Part shown: piece by piece, positions 54,554-63,027 of the stretch | Numbering within the stretch: position 1 is the first letter of the stretch | How the letters are laid out: each line of letters begins with the position of its first letter | NCBI GenBank assembly: GCA_033344775.1 | Contig: JAWPMT010000005.1 | Span: 186,001 to 250,000 of the forward strand | Reading direction: 5' to 3' | DNA: 64,000 nucleotides | Source: Cytophagales bacterium | Lineage (GTDB): Bacteria > Bacteroidota > Bacteroidia > Cytophagales > Cyclobacteriaceae | The notes under the pieces: model-generated | The model's database searches: none | The model's input: only the letters and a program-made list of their open reading frames with translations | Told to the model about the DNA's origin: nothing | Program-made: the position numbers and the translations under genes

Positions 54554-55855
54554 TTATCTCGTCAATCGATAAATCAGTACAGCAGCTCTTTTAGATTGCA
54601 TCGGAAATGTATGCAAATGTCCCGTCTCGTGAATGGTATGATCATCTGCTCCAGCCATACCCAGGCCATCCAATCCCATCTCAATGTATTCGGAAGTAAA
54701 GGAAATATCCGCGGCACCCGCATCACTTGGATTCACAGGCTTCACCGGATCAAAACCCAGGTCTGTACTTACCTTACTGAACTGCTCCAGCAATGCATAA
54801 TTCCCATCTGTAGGAGCAAAAGGCGGATAGCCTTCTGAAAATTCGATGATCGCGGAAGTGCCAGGCAAATTCCGAGTGACAATTTCCATCATGGTATTTT
54901 GTGCTTTCTCCAATTGCTCAGGAGATAAACACCGAATGTCCCCAGTCACCGTCACTTCTTTTGACACGACATTGTCTTTTCCATAGGCTGTACTGCTATT
55001 CTCAACTTCCGAATAATTCACAGTTGTACCGCCAGCAAACATACCAGGGTTAAAGGTCAAAAATTCTTCAGAAGCTAGCTCTTCATAAAATTGATACAAG
55101 ATGCGCGAGGCTTCATAAATGGCCCCTGCACCTACTGAAGGTTTGAATATCTGCGAAGAGTGTGCAGCATTCCCGGTCACAGTCAACTTCCAACCAGAGG
55201 AACTTCTTCTTGCCACATTCGCGGTGAGCGGATTACCATCTCCATTCTCAAAACCCAGAGCTATATCGGCCCATTTCGCCGCCTCGATCAATTCTTTTTT
55301 GGATTCAGACAATGGTGAACCACTTAGCTCTTCATCACCGGTCATCACTACTGTGATGTTCATTTTTTTCAACAACCCCTGTGCATGTAACGCTCGTAGT
55401 GCTTGTAAAATGATCACATCTCCACCTTTCATGTCGGCAATTCCAGGGCCTTTAATGGTATTCTCGTCTATCTGTTCCCATTCCTGCGCCGGGCTATCTG
55501 GCTCAAACACGGTATCCAGATGACCAATTAGTAGCAATTTCTTTCCTTTTCCTCCTTCAATTTTAGCTACCAGGTGACCGGCTCTGTCAAAGGAAGAACC
55601 ATCCGCCCATCGCACTTCCATTCCCAGTTCTTCAAAAAGCGGCATCAACTCTTTTCCAACTTGCTGAACTCCCTCAAAATTCATGGTCCCGCTGTTGATG
55701 TTGATCAGCTTTTTCAATAAATCCAGGGCATTTTCATTGTTGGCATCCATGTATTGCGCCAGTTTTTTCTCGGTTTTATTGAGTTGAGCAGTCGCAACGG
55801 TGATGAAGTTCACCAATACCATTATCAAGAGGAAGGAACGAATCATATGTATCAA
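54554..55855 (-). CDS. Secreted M20-family metallopeptidase (carboxypeptidase G2-like)
   Basis: A 433-residue exported zinc peptidase with signal peptide (FLLIMVLVNFITVATAQ). Motifs: LLIGHLDTVF with the first His and the conserved Asp, GPGIADMKGGDVII with the bridging Asp, MTGDEELSGSP with catalytic Glu-Glu, a dimerisation domain (about 210-330), and a C-terminal HETGHLHTFP holding the last zinc ligand. Fits the glutamate carboxypeptidase branch (CPG2), which trims C-terminal glutamate or related acyl-amino acids; the substrate is not certain. Transcribed alone. Confidence 0.88.
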   Translation of the reverse strand: MIHMIRSFLLIMVLVNFITVATAQLNKTEKKLAQYMDANNENALDLLKKLININSGTMNFEGVQQVGKELMPLFEELGMEVRWADGSSFDRAGHLVAKIEGGKGKKLLLIGHLDTVFEPDSPAQEWEQIDENTIKGPGIADMKGGDVIILQALRALHAQGLLKKMNITVVMTGDEELSGSPLSESKKELIEAAKWADIALGFENGDGNPLTANVARRSSSGWKLTVTGNAAHSSQIFKPSVGAGAIYEASRILYQFYEELASEEFLTFNPGMFAGGTTVNYSEVENSSTAYGKDNVVSKEVTVTGDIRCLSPEQLEKAQNTMMEIVTRNLPGTSAIIEFSEGYPPFAPTDGNYALLEQFSKVSTDLGFDPVKPVNPSDAGAADISFTSEYIEMGLDGLGMAGADDHTIHETGHLHTFPMQSKRAAVLIYRLTR

Positions 55856-55970
55856 TTTAGGCTCTAATATAGCATGAAGGGCTATTTCCTATATCAGTAT
55901 GCGTCTTTTTGGGTAAAAGGAATCATGGTTTTTCGGTAAAAATCCAATAAAAAATTACCCTTAATTGGGT

Positions 55971-56002
55971 ATTGTACAGGCTGTTGTGGTAGTCTACTTT
56001 TG
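55971..56002 (+). promoter_or_regulatory. Promoter of the candidate small RNA
   Basis: ATTG (55971-55974), a 20-nt spacer and TACTTTTG (55995-56002) give a full-strength Bacteroidetes promoter pointing into a gene-free region. Just upstream TACCC-TTAATT-GGGTA forms a short inverted repeat (55956-55971) that could bind a regulator. Confidence 0.65.
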
Positions 56003-56005
56003 GAA

Positions 56006-56093
56006 TAGCTTGAAAAAGCTGATCAACTAAAGCTTTCTAGCTTAACACCGCCCAAAGGGACCCTCATCAAATGGTGAGGGTCTTATTTTTTAT
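56006..56093 (+). ncRNA. Candidate free-standing small RNA (about 88 nt)
   Basis: Between a strong promoter and an intrinsic terminator lies an 88-nt segment without a credible reading frame. The predicted RNA opens with a hairpin AGCTT-GAAA-AAGCT (56007-56020), continues through an A/U-rich single-stranded stretch (CTAAAGCTTTCTAGCTTAAC), forms a small CCC-AAA-GGG stem that competes with the terminator, and ends in the terminator hairpin. The next gene on this strand is more than 2 kb away (58102), and the flanking genes run the other way, so it is not a leader. Whether it belongs to a known family (for example Flavo-1) cannot be told by eye. Confidence 0.55.
56059..56092 (+). terminator. Intrinsic terminator of the candidate small RNA
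   Basis: GACCCTCA (56059-56066) pairs with TGAGGGTC (56075-56082), 8-nt loop, followed by TTATTTTTTAT. A textbook Rho-independent terminator in the plus direction. Confidence 0.8.
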
Positions 56094-56160
56094 ATAATAT
56101 CTAAAAAGTAGATTAACATCCGAAATCAACCATTCTTATCATTCACCACGCTTCCTTTCC

Positions 56161-56187
56161 GTTCTTTTTCCATTGAAGAAAAAGAAC
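56161..56187. repeat. Inverted repeat in intergenic region
   Basis: GTTCTTTTTC (56161-56170) and GAAAAAGAAC (56178-56187) form a perfect 10-bp stem with a 7-nt loop, followed by CAAAAATTCTAGGC. It looks like a dispersed intergenic element of Bacteroidetes genomes, though no second copy is in the window. The remainder of 55856-56428 holds no gene I can support. Confidence 0.4.
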
Positions 56188-56428
56188 CAAAAATTCTAGG
56201 CTGGATTCATTTTTTAACGCTTTTTAAGCCAAAAGAGCAAGAATAAAATAAACTCGCCATGTGATTCACTTAATGAATCTAAACTACATAAGTCTCGAAC
56301 AGAATTTTATTCTTTACTGCTCTTATTCGTCTCAAAAAACTAAAATGGATCAAGGCCAATCCCAAAACGTGAATTTGCGTCTATCAATGCGATATGGCTT
56401 TAATCTAAAAGTAAGACAGAAGTTTGAC

Positions 56429-57331
56429 TTACTTTTTCAAGTAATCTCTGATAGTCTTAGCTAAGGCATCAGCTGCACTTGGTTGCATGCGAAACCACAA
56501 CTCCGGCTCGATCAATTCCATTTCTCCCAGGTTCCATTGGTCTTTATCGTTCTTGATCAAGTCTACCCTTGCATAAAAGGGTAGTGAGGGGCAGGATTTC
56601 ACTACATGTTCCGCAAAGGCTATTGCTGTTTTGTCTGGTTCTTCCATTCGAATACTCCCTCCAAAGTCACTTTGCACGCGATAATCACCCGCCTTAGCCA
56701 CTTTCCGAATGCCATGAGTTACTTTACCATCAATGACGATTATCGATAACTCACCTTCTTCAAGGACCCGACTCAAAAAAGGCTGAATCATCATGGTTTT
56801 ATCCTTACATAAGTTATCAAACATGCTTTGGGTTGATGCCTGGCTCAACACTTCATAAGTAAGTCGGTGTGTGTCCCTGGCCGTTGCAGAAATGGTAGGT
56901 TTAATAACGATTTCATCCCATCCGTACTTGTCGGCAACCCCTCGAAGCTGTTGCTGCGATCCTTTCACGACGAGCACCGAAGGCACAATACTGATGCCTT
57001 TCGACTGCAGGTCCATGAGGTAGGTCTTCTCCACATTCCAAAAGACAAGCTCCTGAGGGTTGATGAATTCGGTTAAAGACTTGATTTTTTCGAGCCATTG
57101 CTTAAACTCGGAGAATCGATCAAAATAATCCCAGGTACTGCGAAAGATCACGGTTTTTGTCAAAGACCAATCAAATTCAGGATCATCCCAGGATTTTCTA
57201 TCAACATTCAGCCCTTGTTGAAGACAAGCATCCATTAGAATTTGATCGTCTTCCAACACGTCCAAATCGTAAGGTGTAGGATCAACCGGATCCAGATATC
57301 GGGGATCCGTCAGAATAACAAGGTCCCGCAT
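56429..57331 (-). CDS. ATP-grasp domain protein
   Basis: A 300-residue cytoplasmic enzyme with the glutathione-synthetase-type ATP-grasp fold. An N-terminal pre-ATP-grasp region (about 1-95, SWDDPEFDW ... IFRSTWDYF) precedes the ATP-binding lysine in IVIKPTISATARDT (about 145-158), EEGELSIIVIDGKVTHGIRK (about 195-214) and the metal-binding end DLIKND ... GEMELIEPELWF. It joins a carboxylate to an amine or thiol with ATP; the substrates are unknown. Its start directly abuts the stop of the DUF6503-like gene, so the two are cotranscribed. Confidence 0.82.
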   Translation of the reverse strand: MRDLVILTDPRYLDPVDPTPYDLDVLEDDQILMDACLQQGLNVDRKSWDDPEFDWSLTKTVIFRSTWDYFDRFSEFKQWLEKIKSLTEFINPQELVFWNVEKTYLMDLQSKGISIVPSVLVVKGSQQQLRGVADKYGWDEIVIKPTISATARDTHRLTYEVLSQASTQSMFDNLCKDKTMMIQPFLSRVLEEGELSIIVIDGKVTHGIRKVAKAGDYRVQSDFGGSIRMEEPDKTAIAFAEHVVKSCPSLPFYARVDLIKNDKDQWNLGEMELIEPELWFRMQPSAADALAKTIRDYLKK

Positions 57332-57988
57332 TTACTGTGCAACAGTAAGGATATCTGTCCCTAAGACCCGGTTACCTGGCAATTCGTACCAGGTACGATT
57401 ATTCGGAATCTTCATACTCCCCACCGTGAATAATCCTTCCGTGGGAATGTATTCGCCTTTTCCGGCCGCTTCATCCTTGTAGAACTTATAAGCGATCATC
57501 GCAAAGTTGTCCTTGCGCATATAGAAATACCAGATATCTTTTTCATAGGGCACACGCAACACATAGCACGCTACTCCATCGACCTCTTCCTCAGTATATG
57601 TTTCATCTAGATTTGTACCTGGATCTTTCAGCTTCATGGGTAACCCCCATAAATAGGTGTAGTAATTGCGGAGCATCAATCCACGTTCGGAGGTACCTTC
57701 TCCTTTTTCTACCACACAATCCTCTACCTCCACTTTATAGACTTCCTCGTCATTACGATTCAGCTTAAAAAAACTCTTGCTGTTGTCAATCATAGCAATT
57801 GTTTTTCTATCTGGTCCATTAGGGCGGGTTTCTTTGAAGGTCAGCTCCGTTTTGAGTGAAGGCCACTCACCTTTGGGATCATGAAAAGCAATTGAATTAT
57901 TCAATATTTCCTCTGCGGAAAGTTGCTGGCTTTTGGCCAGATGAAACAACATGACTAAACAAAAAGAAACCGTCAGTAATCGTCGCAT
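57332..57988 (-). CDS. Secreted DUF6503-like protein
   Basis: A 218-residue exported protein with signal peptide (LTVSFCLVMLFHLAKSQ). The pattern NNSIAFHDPKGEWPSLKTELTFKETRPNG followed by antiparallel strands resembles the DUF6503 family of Bacteroidetes, which have a lipoprotein-carrier-like (LolA/LppX) beta fold. One cysteine pair (DCVVE, VACYVL) may be structural. Family assignment is moderate; function unknown. Stop codon adjoins the ATP-grasp start. Confidence 0.7.
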   Translation of the reverse strand: MRRLLTVSFCLVMLFHLAKSQQLSAEEILNNSIAFHDPKGEWPSLKTELTFKETRPNGPDRKTIAMIDNSKSFFKLNRNDEEVYKVEVEDCVVEKGEGTSERGLMLRNYYTYLWGLPMKLKDPGTNLDETYTEEEVDGVACYVLRVPYEKDIWYFYMRKDNFAMIAYKFYKDEAAGKGEYIPTEGLFTVGSMKIPNNRTWYELPGNRVLGTDILTVAQ

Positions 57989-58101
57989 GGTATGGTTTTA
58001 AACCTCAAAAAAACAGATGTCATATGGACACCCTTAAGTTGAATAATTTTTGTTTAAAAATACATCCTTCTTCTGTTAACTAAAGCGATACGATAAGCGT
58101 T

Positions 58102-58776
58102 ATGCTATCTATGGAAGAGTCGAAACAGAAAACGGCGAAAAAAGCCATCACAAAAGAAAAACTGCAACTTCGATTTATCGAGTATTTGTTGTTGAATGAG
58201 CGGACACCTACTTCGGTATTTGCTTTTTGTCATTCACTGAAAATCAAAGAGGCAGACTTCTACGATCACTATAATTCGTTCAGGGCTTTAGAGGGGGATA
58301 TTTGGAAATCATGGTTCGACGCCACGTTGGATATCCTGCACAAAGACGAAGCTTATGTCCAATATTCCGTTCGAGAGAAGTTACTGGCCTTTTATTACAC
58401 GTGGATAGAAGTCATCAAAGGAAACCGCAGTTTCGTATTGATGAAATTCGATCGGATGCCTCAGAAAGAGATCAATCCTGAATTCTTCAAGCCTTTGCAT
58501 CATGCTTTCAAGGAATACGTCAATGATCTATTGTTAGAAGGAAAAGACACAGCAGAAATCGCAGATCGTCCATTTAGCAAACAATATGACAAAGGATTTT
58601 GGATCCAGTTCATGTTCCTGACCCGATTCTGGGCCAAGGATGACAGCCACGGATACGAACAAACCGATGCTGCGATTGAAAAGGCGGTGAATTTCTCCTT
58701 TGACCTGGTGAGCAAAGGTCCATTGGACTCCTTCCTCGATCTGGCGAAATTTTTATATCAGAGCAACAAAATTTAA
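58102..58776 (+). CDS. TetR-like regulator
   Basis: A 224-residue all-helical protein. Residues about 18-65 form a TetR-type HTH (LQLRFIEYLLLNERTPTSVFAFCHSLKIKEADFYDHYNSFRALEGDIW), and the rest is a ligand-binding-type helical domain. The HTH recognition helix is divergent, so DNA binding is likely but not certain. An in-frame Met three codons downstream is an alternative start. It lies 8 bp before the AarF kinase and is cotranscribed with it; the pair probably works together, perhaps as regulator and target. Confidence 0.75.
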   Translation: MLSMEESKQKTAKKAITKEKLQLRFIEYLLLNERTPTSVFAFCHSLKIKEADFYDHYNSFRALEGDIWKSWFDATLDILHKDEAYVQYSVREKLLAFYYTWIEVIKGNRSFVLMKFDRMPQKEINPEFFKPLHHAFKEYVNDLLLEGKDTAEIADRPFSKQYDKGFWIQFMFLTRFWAKDDSHGYEQTDAAIEKAVNFSFDLVSKGPLDSFLDLAKFLYQSNKI

Positions 58777-58784
58777 TTCATTTT

Positions 58785-60092
58785 ATGAAGGAACAAACCA
58801 CGATCCCAACCGGAAAAGTGTCCAGGGCGGTAAAATTTGTGAAGACGGGAGCAAAAGTGGGTGGCAACTACATCAAGCACTATGGTAGAAAGCTTGTGGA
58901 TGCCAATGCTTCCAGAGAAACACTGGATAAGGACAATGCGACAGACATTTATCAGTCGCTAAGCGAATTGAAAGGTAGTGCCTTGAAAGTGGCTCAAATG
59001 CTGGCCATGGACAAAAACCTGTTGCCCAATGCCTATCAGGAAAAGTTTGCCATGGGGCAATACAGTGCACCCCCCTTGTCCTTTCCACTAGTCGTTCAGA
59101 CCTTCAGGAAATACTTGAAGAAATCCCCGAACGAATTCTTTGATTCTTTCACTAAAAATGCGGTTAACGCGGCATCCATTGGACAAGTGCATAAAGCTAC
59201 TATCGGTGACAAAGAATATGCCGTGAAAATTCAGTATCCAGGTGTCGCGGATAGTGTTCGATCGGATCTGAAATTGGTGAAGCCGATCGCCTTGCGAATC
59301 CTAAGTCTCAATGAAAGAGAGTTGGATCAATACATGGAAGAAGTAGAAGAGAAATTGCTGGAAGAAACGGATTATCATTTGGAAGTTCGACGTTCAAAAG
59401 AGATCTCCAAAGCTTGCTCTCACATTCCTGACCTCTTTTTCCCAGAGTATTACGAAGAAATGTCAGCCGAGCGGATCATCACCATGGATTGGCTCAACGG
59501 CAAGCACATTAAAGAATTCCTGGCCACCAATCCTTCACAGGAAGTACGCAATAAGCTTGGGCAAGCCATGTGGGAATTCTATCATCATCAGATTCACAAT
59601 TTGAAGCAGGTTCATGCTGATCCTCATCCGGGGAACTTCCTGATGACCCCAGAAGGAAAACTTGGCGTTATTGATTTTGGTTGTGTAAAGGTGATCCCTG
59701 AAGATTTCTACGGACCTTACTTTGTCCTCATGCGCAAGCAGATCGTTGACAATGACGAGGAATTGATGCAAGTATTACTGGGCCTCAATTTCATTTATGA
59801 AGATGATACCGAGCATGAAAAAAAGGTTTTCCTACACATATTCAAGGAGATGACCACTTTGCTTGGGCGGCCCTTCCATTTCGACACCTTCGATTTTGCG
59901 GATGACGCGTATTTCCAACAGATCTACGACCTGAGTGATCGACTTTCACAGATGGAGGAGTTGCGTAAGTCGAAGCACCCAAGAGGCTCAAGGCATGGCT
60001 TGTACATTAACCGAACTTACTTTGGTTTATACACCCTATTAAATGAATTGAGGGCAAACGTTACCACGACGAAGCCGGAGTTTTTCGATTAA
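58785..60092 (+). CDS. ABC1/AarF (UbiB-family) atypical kinase
   Basis: A 435-residue protein of the ADCK/UbiB family. Marks: a KxGQ-like GSALKVAQMLAMD (the Gly of KxGQ is Ala here), the A-rich loop AASIGQVHKA, the ion-pair lysine in YAVKIQYPGV, EETDYHLEVRRSKEI, and the catalytic HADPHPGNF with DFG (IDFGCVK). UbiB proteins support quinone or lipid metabolism through ATPase activity. No C-terminal transmembrane segment is seen, unlike E. coli UbiB. The operon partner is the TetR-like gene. Terminated by a strong hairpin. Confidence 0.9.
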   Translation: MKEQTTIPTGKVSRAVKFVKTGAKVGGNYIKHYGRKLVDANASRETLDKDNATDIYQSLSELKGSALKVAQMLAMDKNLLPNAYQEKFAMGQYSAPPLSFPLVVQTFRKYLKKSPNEFFDSFTKNAVNAASIGQVHKATIGDKEYAVKIQYPGVADSVRSDLKLVKPIALRILSLNERELDQYMEEVEEKLLEETDYHLEVRRSKEISKACSHIPDLFFPEYYEEMSAERIITMDWLNGKHIKEFLATNPSQEVRNKLGQAMWEFYHHQIHNLKQVHADPHPGNFLMTPEGKLGVIDFGCVKVIPEDFYGPYFVLMRKQIVDNDEELMQVLLGLNFIYEDDTEHEKKVFLHIFKEMTTLLGRPFHFDTFDFADDAYFQQIYDLSDRLSQMEELRKSKHPRGSRHGLYINRTYFGLYTLLNELRANVTTTKPEFFD

Positions 60093-60101
60093 GAACATAA
60101 A

Positions 60102-60134
60102 GGAGGAGAGCATCGGCTTTCCTCCGCCTTTTCT
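60102..60134 (+). terminator. Intrinsic terminator after the AarF kinase gene
   Basis: GGAGGAGAGC (60102-60111) pairs with GCTTTCCTCC (60116-60125) over 10 bp with one G-U pair and the tetraloop ATCG, followed by GCCTTTTCTT. The rest of the gap to 60301 holds only a small CCTCT-CA-AGAGG palindrome and no gene. Confidence 0.75.
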
Positions 60135-60301
60135 TCATTCCTGCTATCCGTTCTTACCTTAGCCGCGCTACCTGCGCCATTGCCTAACCGGGTACCATTG
60201 CTATCGGGTCTAGGGTTATAGGGTCCTTCGATTTAGGCGTTTGATACACCCCTGCCTCCTCTCAAGAGGTGAAAAAGCCTTCTTTTCTTTATCTTTCAAC
60301 G

Positions 60302-61534
60302 ATGAAGCAAATCCTAACCTTAACCCTGATTGCCTTACTGCTCGCTTCTTGTGGATCGGAGGAACGCGACCTCCCCTGGAAGTCCATTGAAGCTGACCTT
60401 CAAAAACGTTTCATCACCACCCCTGATTCAGCAGTCATTGAATTGCCTGCAGGCTATTTCATGTTTACTAAGAGCATTCTTTTAGATGGCAAAAAACACA
60501 TCACGATCAAGGGAGCAGGAGCAGAAGAAACGGTCCTTTCATTTGCCAACCAAACCGAAGGCGCCGAAGGACTCAAAATCAGTAATTGCGAAAACATCAC
60601 GCTTCAGGATTTCACCATAGAAGATGCTCCTGGCGATAACATCAAGATCACGGATACGCGCAACCTGACTATTCAATATGTAAAATCACATTGGACAGGA
60701 GAACCCAAAGAAACCAATGGGGCCTATGCCTATTACCCAGTACTTTGTAAAAATGTATTGATCCAAAATTCCATTGCAGCAGGTGCCAGTGATGCAGGAA
60801 TCTATGTTGGTCAATCTGATTCTGTAATCATAAGAAACAACAAGGTCTATCACAACGTGGCGGGCATTGAAAGTGAAAACTCCAAATGGGTAGAAATCTA
60901 TGGAAATGAAGCTTTCCAAAATACGGGAGGTATTTTGGTATTTGATTTACCCGGATTGACTCAGTTTGGGCATACCACACGGGTTTACAAAAACGTAGTA
61001 GAGAAAAACAATTTCAAAAATTTCGCGCCAGAGGGTAATATCGTCGCTACCGTACCTCCGGGTACTGGCATCATGTTGCTAGCTACGCGAAACATAGAGA
61101 TTTTTGAAAATGTAGTGACCGACAATAAAACCGCAGGATTGGCGATAGCCAGTTATGATCTGGTTTCGGCTTTAGGCAGCGGAGAAGGGACGCAATTGGA
61201 CAACAACATAGAAACGGCGAAAAACGACGAGCGATACGACCCCTACCCTACACAGATGTATGTCCATCACAACCAATTTGACAACAGTCATTGGTTCCCG
61301 ACTTTGAAGAACGATTTTGGACTGCTGTTCCTGACCAAATTCCCTTTCAATACACCTGATATCGTCTGGGATGGCATTTCTCCTGATCGCACGCAATTAG
61401 GATTTTGCCTGAGTGAAAATGGTGAAATCAACTTTGCTGACCTGGATGCAGCCAATGAGTTTGAAGCGCTGACCACAGAATGGACGGCTTTCGATTGTGA
61501 AGGAACACGAATTGATCAGAAAATTACTTTATGA
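60302..61534 (+). CDS. Parallel beta-helix lipoprotein (TIGR03805-like)
   Basis: About 410 residues from the ATG at 60302, chosen because it yields a clean lipoprotein signal (LIALLLASCGSEERD); an in-frame start at 60269 adds 11 residues. The body is a right-handed beta-helix of pectate-lyase type, with repeated turns such as ISNCENITLQDFTIEDAPGDNIKITDTRNLTI (in part), IIRNNKVYHNVAGIESENS and IEIFENVVTDNKTAGLAI. The family is known as a two-gene pair with SO_2930-type cytochromes, which is exactly the gene that follows (4-bp overlap). Its role is not established. Confidence 0.88.
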   Translation: MKQILTLTLIALLLASCGSEERDLPWKSIEADLQKRFITTPDSAVIELPAGYFMFTKSILLDGKKHITIKGAGAEETVLSFANQTEGAEGLKISNCENITLQDFTIEDAPGDNIKITDTRNLTIQYVKSHWTGEPKETNGAYAYYPVLCKNVLIQNSIAAGASDAGIYVGQSDSVIIRNNKVYHNVAGIESENSKWVEIYGNEAFQNTGGILVFDLPGLTQFGHTTRVYKNVVEKNNFKNFAPEGNIVATVPPGTGIMLLATRNIEIFENVVTDNKTAGLAIASYDLVSALGSGEGTQLDNNIETAKNDERYDPYPTQMYVHHNQFDNSHWFPTLKNDFGLLFLTKFPFNTPDIVWDGISPDRTQLGFCLSENGEINFADLDAANEFEALTTEWTAFDCEGTRIDQKITL

Positions 61535-62604
61535 AATACGGAATTTTAGGATGGTTGATCTTCGTTTTTGCGTGTAGCCCAAAAGAACAGGCCCCGAAGC
61601 AAATCGAAGTAGTGACGTTGGGCGGAGATACTGAAATTCAAGAAAAACAACGCCTTTCCGAGTGGAACTTATTTGTTGGCGAGTTAAAAACATTTACGGC
61701 CGCGGCTGGAATGCTCCCCTATGACCTGAACACTCCGCTGTTCAGTGATTATACCTTCAAGGCACGTTTTGTGAAACTACCAGAAGGAAAAGCAGCCAAT
61801 TATCATGCTACGGAAGTGATGGAATTTCCGGAATCCACCATTCTGGTCAAGAACTTCTACTACCCTGTCGACTTCCAAAAACCTGAAGGTGATCGACGCA
61901 TCCTTGAAACCCGATTGCTCATCAATGAGGGTGAAGAATGGAAAGCTTTGACCTACGTATGGAATGAGGAACAAACAGAAGCTTTCCTGGAAATAGCAGG
62001 CAAATCTATTCCTGTTTCGTGGACCGATGGTTCTGGAGAGCTTCAAAGAATCAATTATTCTGTTCCTAATCAAAATCAATGCAAGAGTTGTCATGAATTC
62101 AATGGAAAAATTGTCCCTATTGGGCCTACTGCCCGACAGCTTAACCACGATTTCGATTATGCCGATGGCGGACACAATCAACTAAAAAAGTGGGTAGAAT
62201 TAGGCCTATTAGAAAACATCGATCCTCCTCAGCAGTGGCCTACTTTGGCCAAATGGGACGATCCTCAAACAGGCACCTTAGACCAGCGTGCCCGTGCCTG
62301 GCTGGAAATCAATTGTGCACATTGCCACAGAAAAGAAGGTCCTGCAAAAAACACTGGGCTACACCTCCTGGCTTCCACCAGTACCGATTACGAAATTGGC
62401 ATCAACAAGCCACCGGTGGCTGCTGGACGAGGCTCTGCCGGATTGAAATTCGGCATTGTACCTGGGAAACCAGAAAACTCCATCCTCATGCATCGCATTA
62501 AGTCGCTAGATCCGGGAGAGATGATGCCTGAAGTCGGGAGGAAGCTACAACACATAGAAGGTATCGCCTTGGTCGAGGAGTGGATCAGGGAGATGGATAA
62601 TTAA
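61531..62604 (+). CDS. SO_2930-family diheme c-type cytochrome lipoprotein
   Basis: A 357-residue exported lipoprotein (lipobox FVFACSP, Cys15). It carries two heme c motifs: CKSCH (184-188) and CAHCH (262-266). Surrounding stretches LNTPLFSDYTFKARFVKLPEG and TARQLNHDFDY are characteristic of the TIGR03806 family. It overlaps the beta-helix gene by 4 bp. Presumably a periplasmic or outer-surface electron carrier paired with the beta-helix protein; the electron donor and acceptor are unknown. Confidence 0.9.
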   Translation: MKYGILGWLIFVFACSPKEQAPKQIEVVTLGGDTEIQEKQRLSEWNLFVGELKTFTAAAGMLPYDLNTPLFSDYTFKARFVKLPEGKAANYHATEVMEFPESTILVKNFYYPVDFQKPEGDRRILETRLLINEGEEWKALTYVWNEEQTEAFLEIAGKSIPVSWTDGSGELQRINYSVPNQNQCKSCHEFNGKIVPIGPTARQLNHDFDYADGGHNQLKKWVELGLLENIDPPQQWPTLAKWDDPQTGTLDQRARAWLEINCAHCHRKEGPAKNTGLHLLASTSTDYEIGINKPPVAAGRGSAGLKFGIVPGKPENSILMHRIKSLDPGEMMPEVGRKLQHIEGIALVEEWIREMDN

Positions 62605-62664
62605 ATAGAGACATCTTTGCTTTACTTTAAAATACAACAACTACTGAATCAATTGAACTACAAG

Positions 62665-62967
62665 ATGTTTTTCAATTGGATCATACCGATTTCTGCGTTC
62701 TTGATTTCATTCATTTATTACTTCCCATCCTCCGACTTGATTTACGTCATATTATCATCGCTTGTAAGGACTGGTATGATCTACGTGATTGGATGGATGT
62801 GGCTTAATGTATATGCTAGCTTTAAATCACCCTCCTCTCAAGCTCAGAAAAAAATAACCCTCGGCACATTAATATCGAGTGAACATATTACCCCTGAGAA
62901 TTATCATAAAACTGTATTTTTCTGTTGGCTGTTGTGGTTGGCACAAATGATAATCGAGATTATTTAA
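62665..62967 (+). CDS. Small integral membrane protein of unknown function
   Basis: About 100 residues from the ATG at 62665 (a TTG at 62617 would add 16 residues). Three hydrophobic helices are visible: FNWIIPISAFLISFIYYF, the LIYVILSSLV...IGWMWLNVYA segment, and FFCWLLWLAQMIIEII at the C-terminus. A polar loop with KSPSSQAQKK lies between the second and third. No family recognised. It follows the cytochrome gene in the same direction but shows no sign of functional linkage. Confidence 0.6.
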   Translation: MFFNWIIPISAFLISFIYYFPSSDLIYVILSSLVRTGMIYVIGWMWLNVYASFKSPSSQAQKKITLGTLISSEHITPENYHKTVFFCWLLWLAQMIIEII

Positions 62968-63027
62968 AGAGTACCCATCTGATCAACAGCAAAGTTATTC
63001 CCACACTCTCTTTTTAATTGACTTGGG

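Noticed and set aside
56261-56464. 67-codon plus-strand frame
   Set aside because: Composition is not protein-like, no promoter was found, and its end overlaps the convergent ATP-grasp gene.
58102-58776. The TetR-like protein as the PaaR repressor of the paa operon
   Set aside because: It is paired with an AarF kinase 25 kb away, its HTH is divergent, and no copy of the paa palindrome was seen in its own upstream region.
60135-60301. A tRNA or structured RNA in the GC-rich gap before the beta-helix gene
   Set aside because: No cloverleaf, T-loop sequence or promoter could be fitted; only a small palindrome is present.
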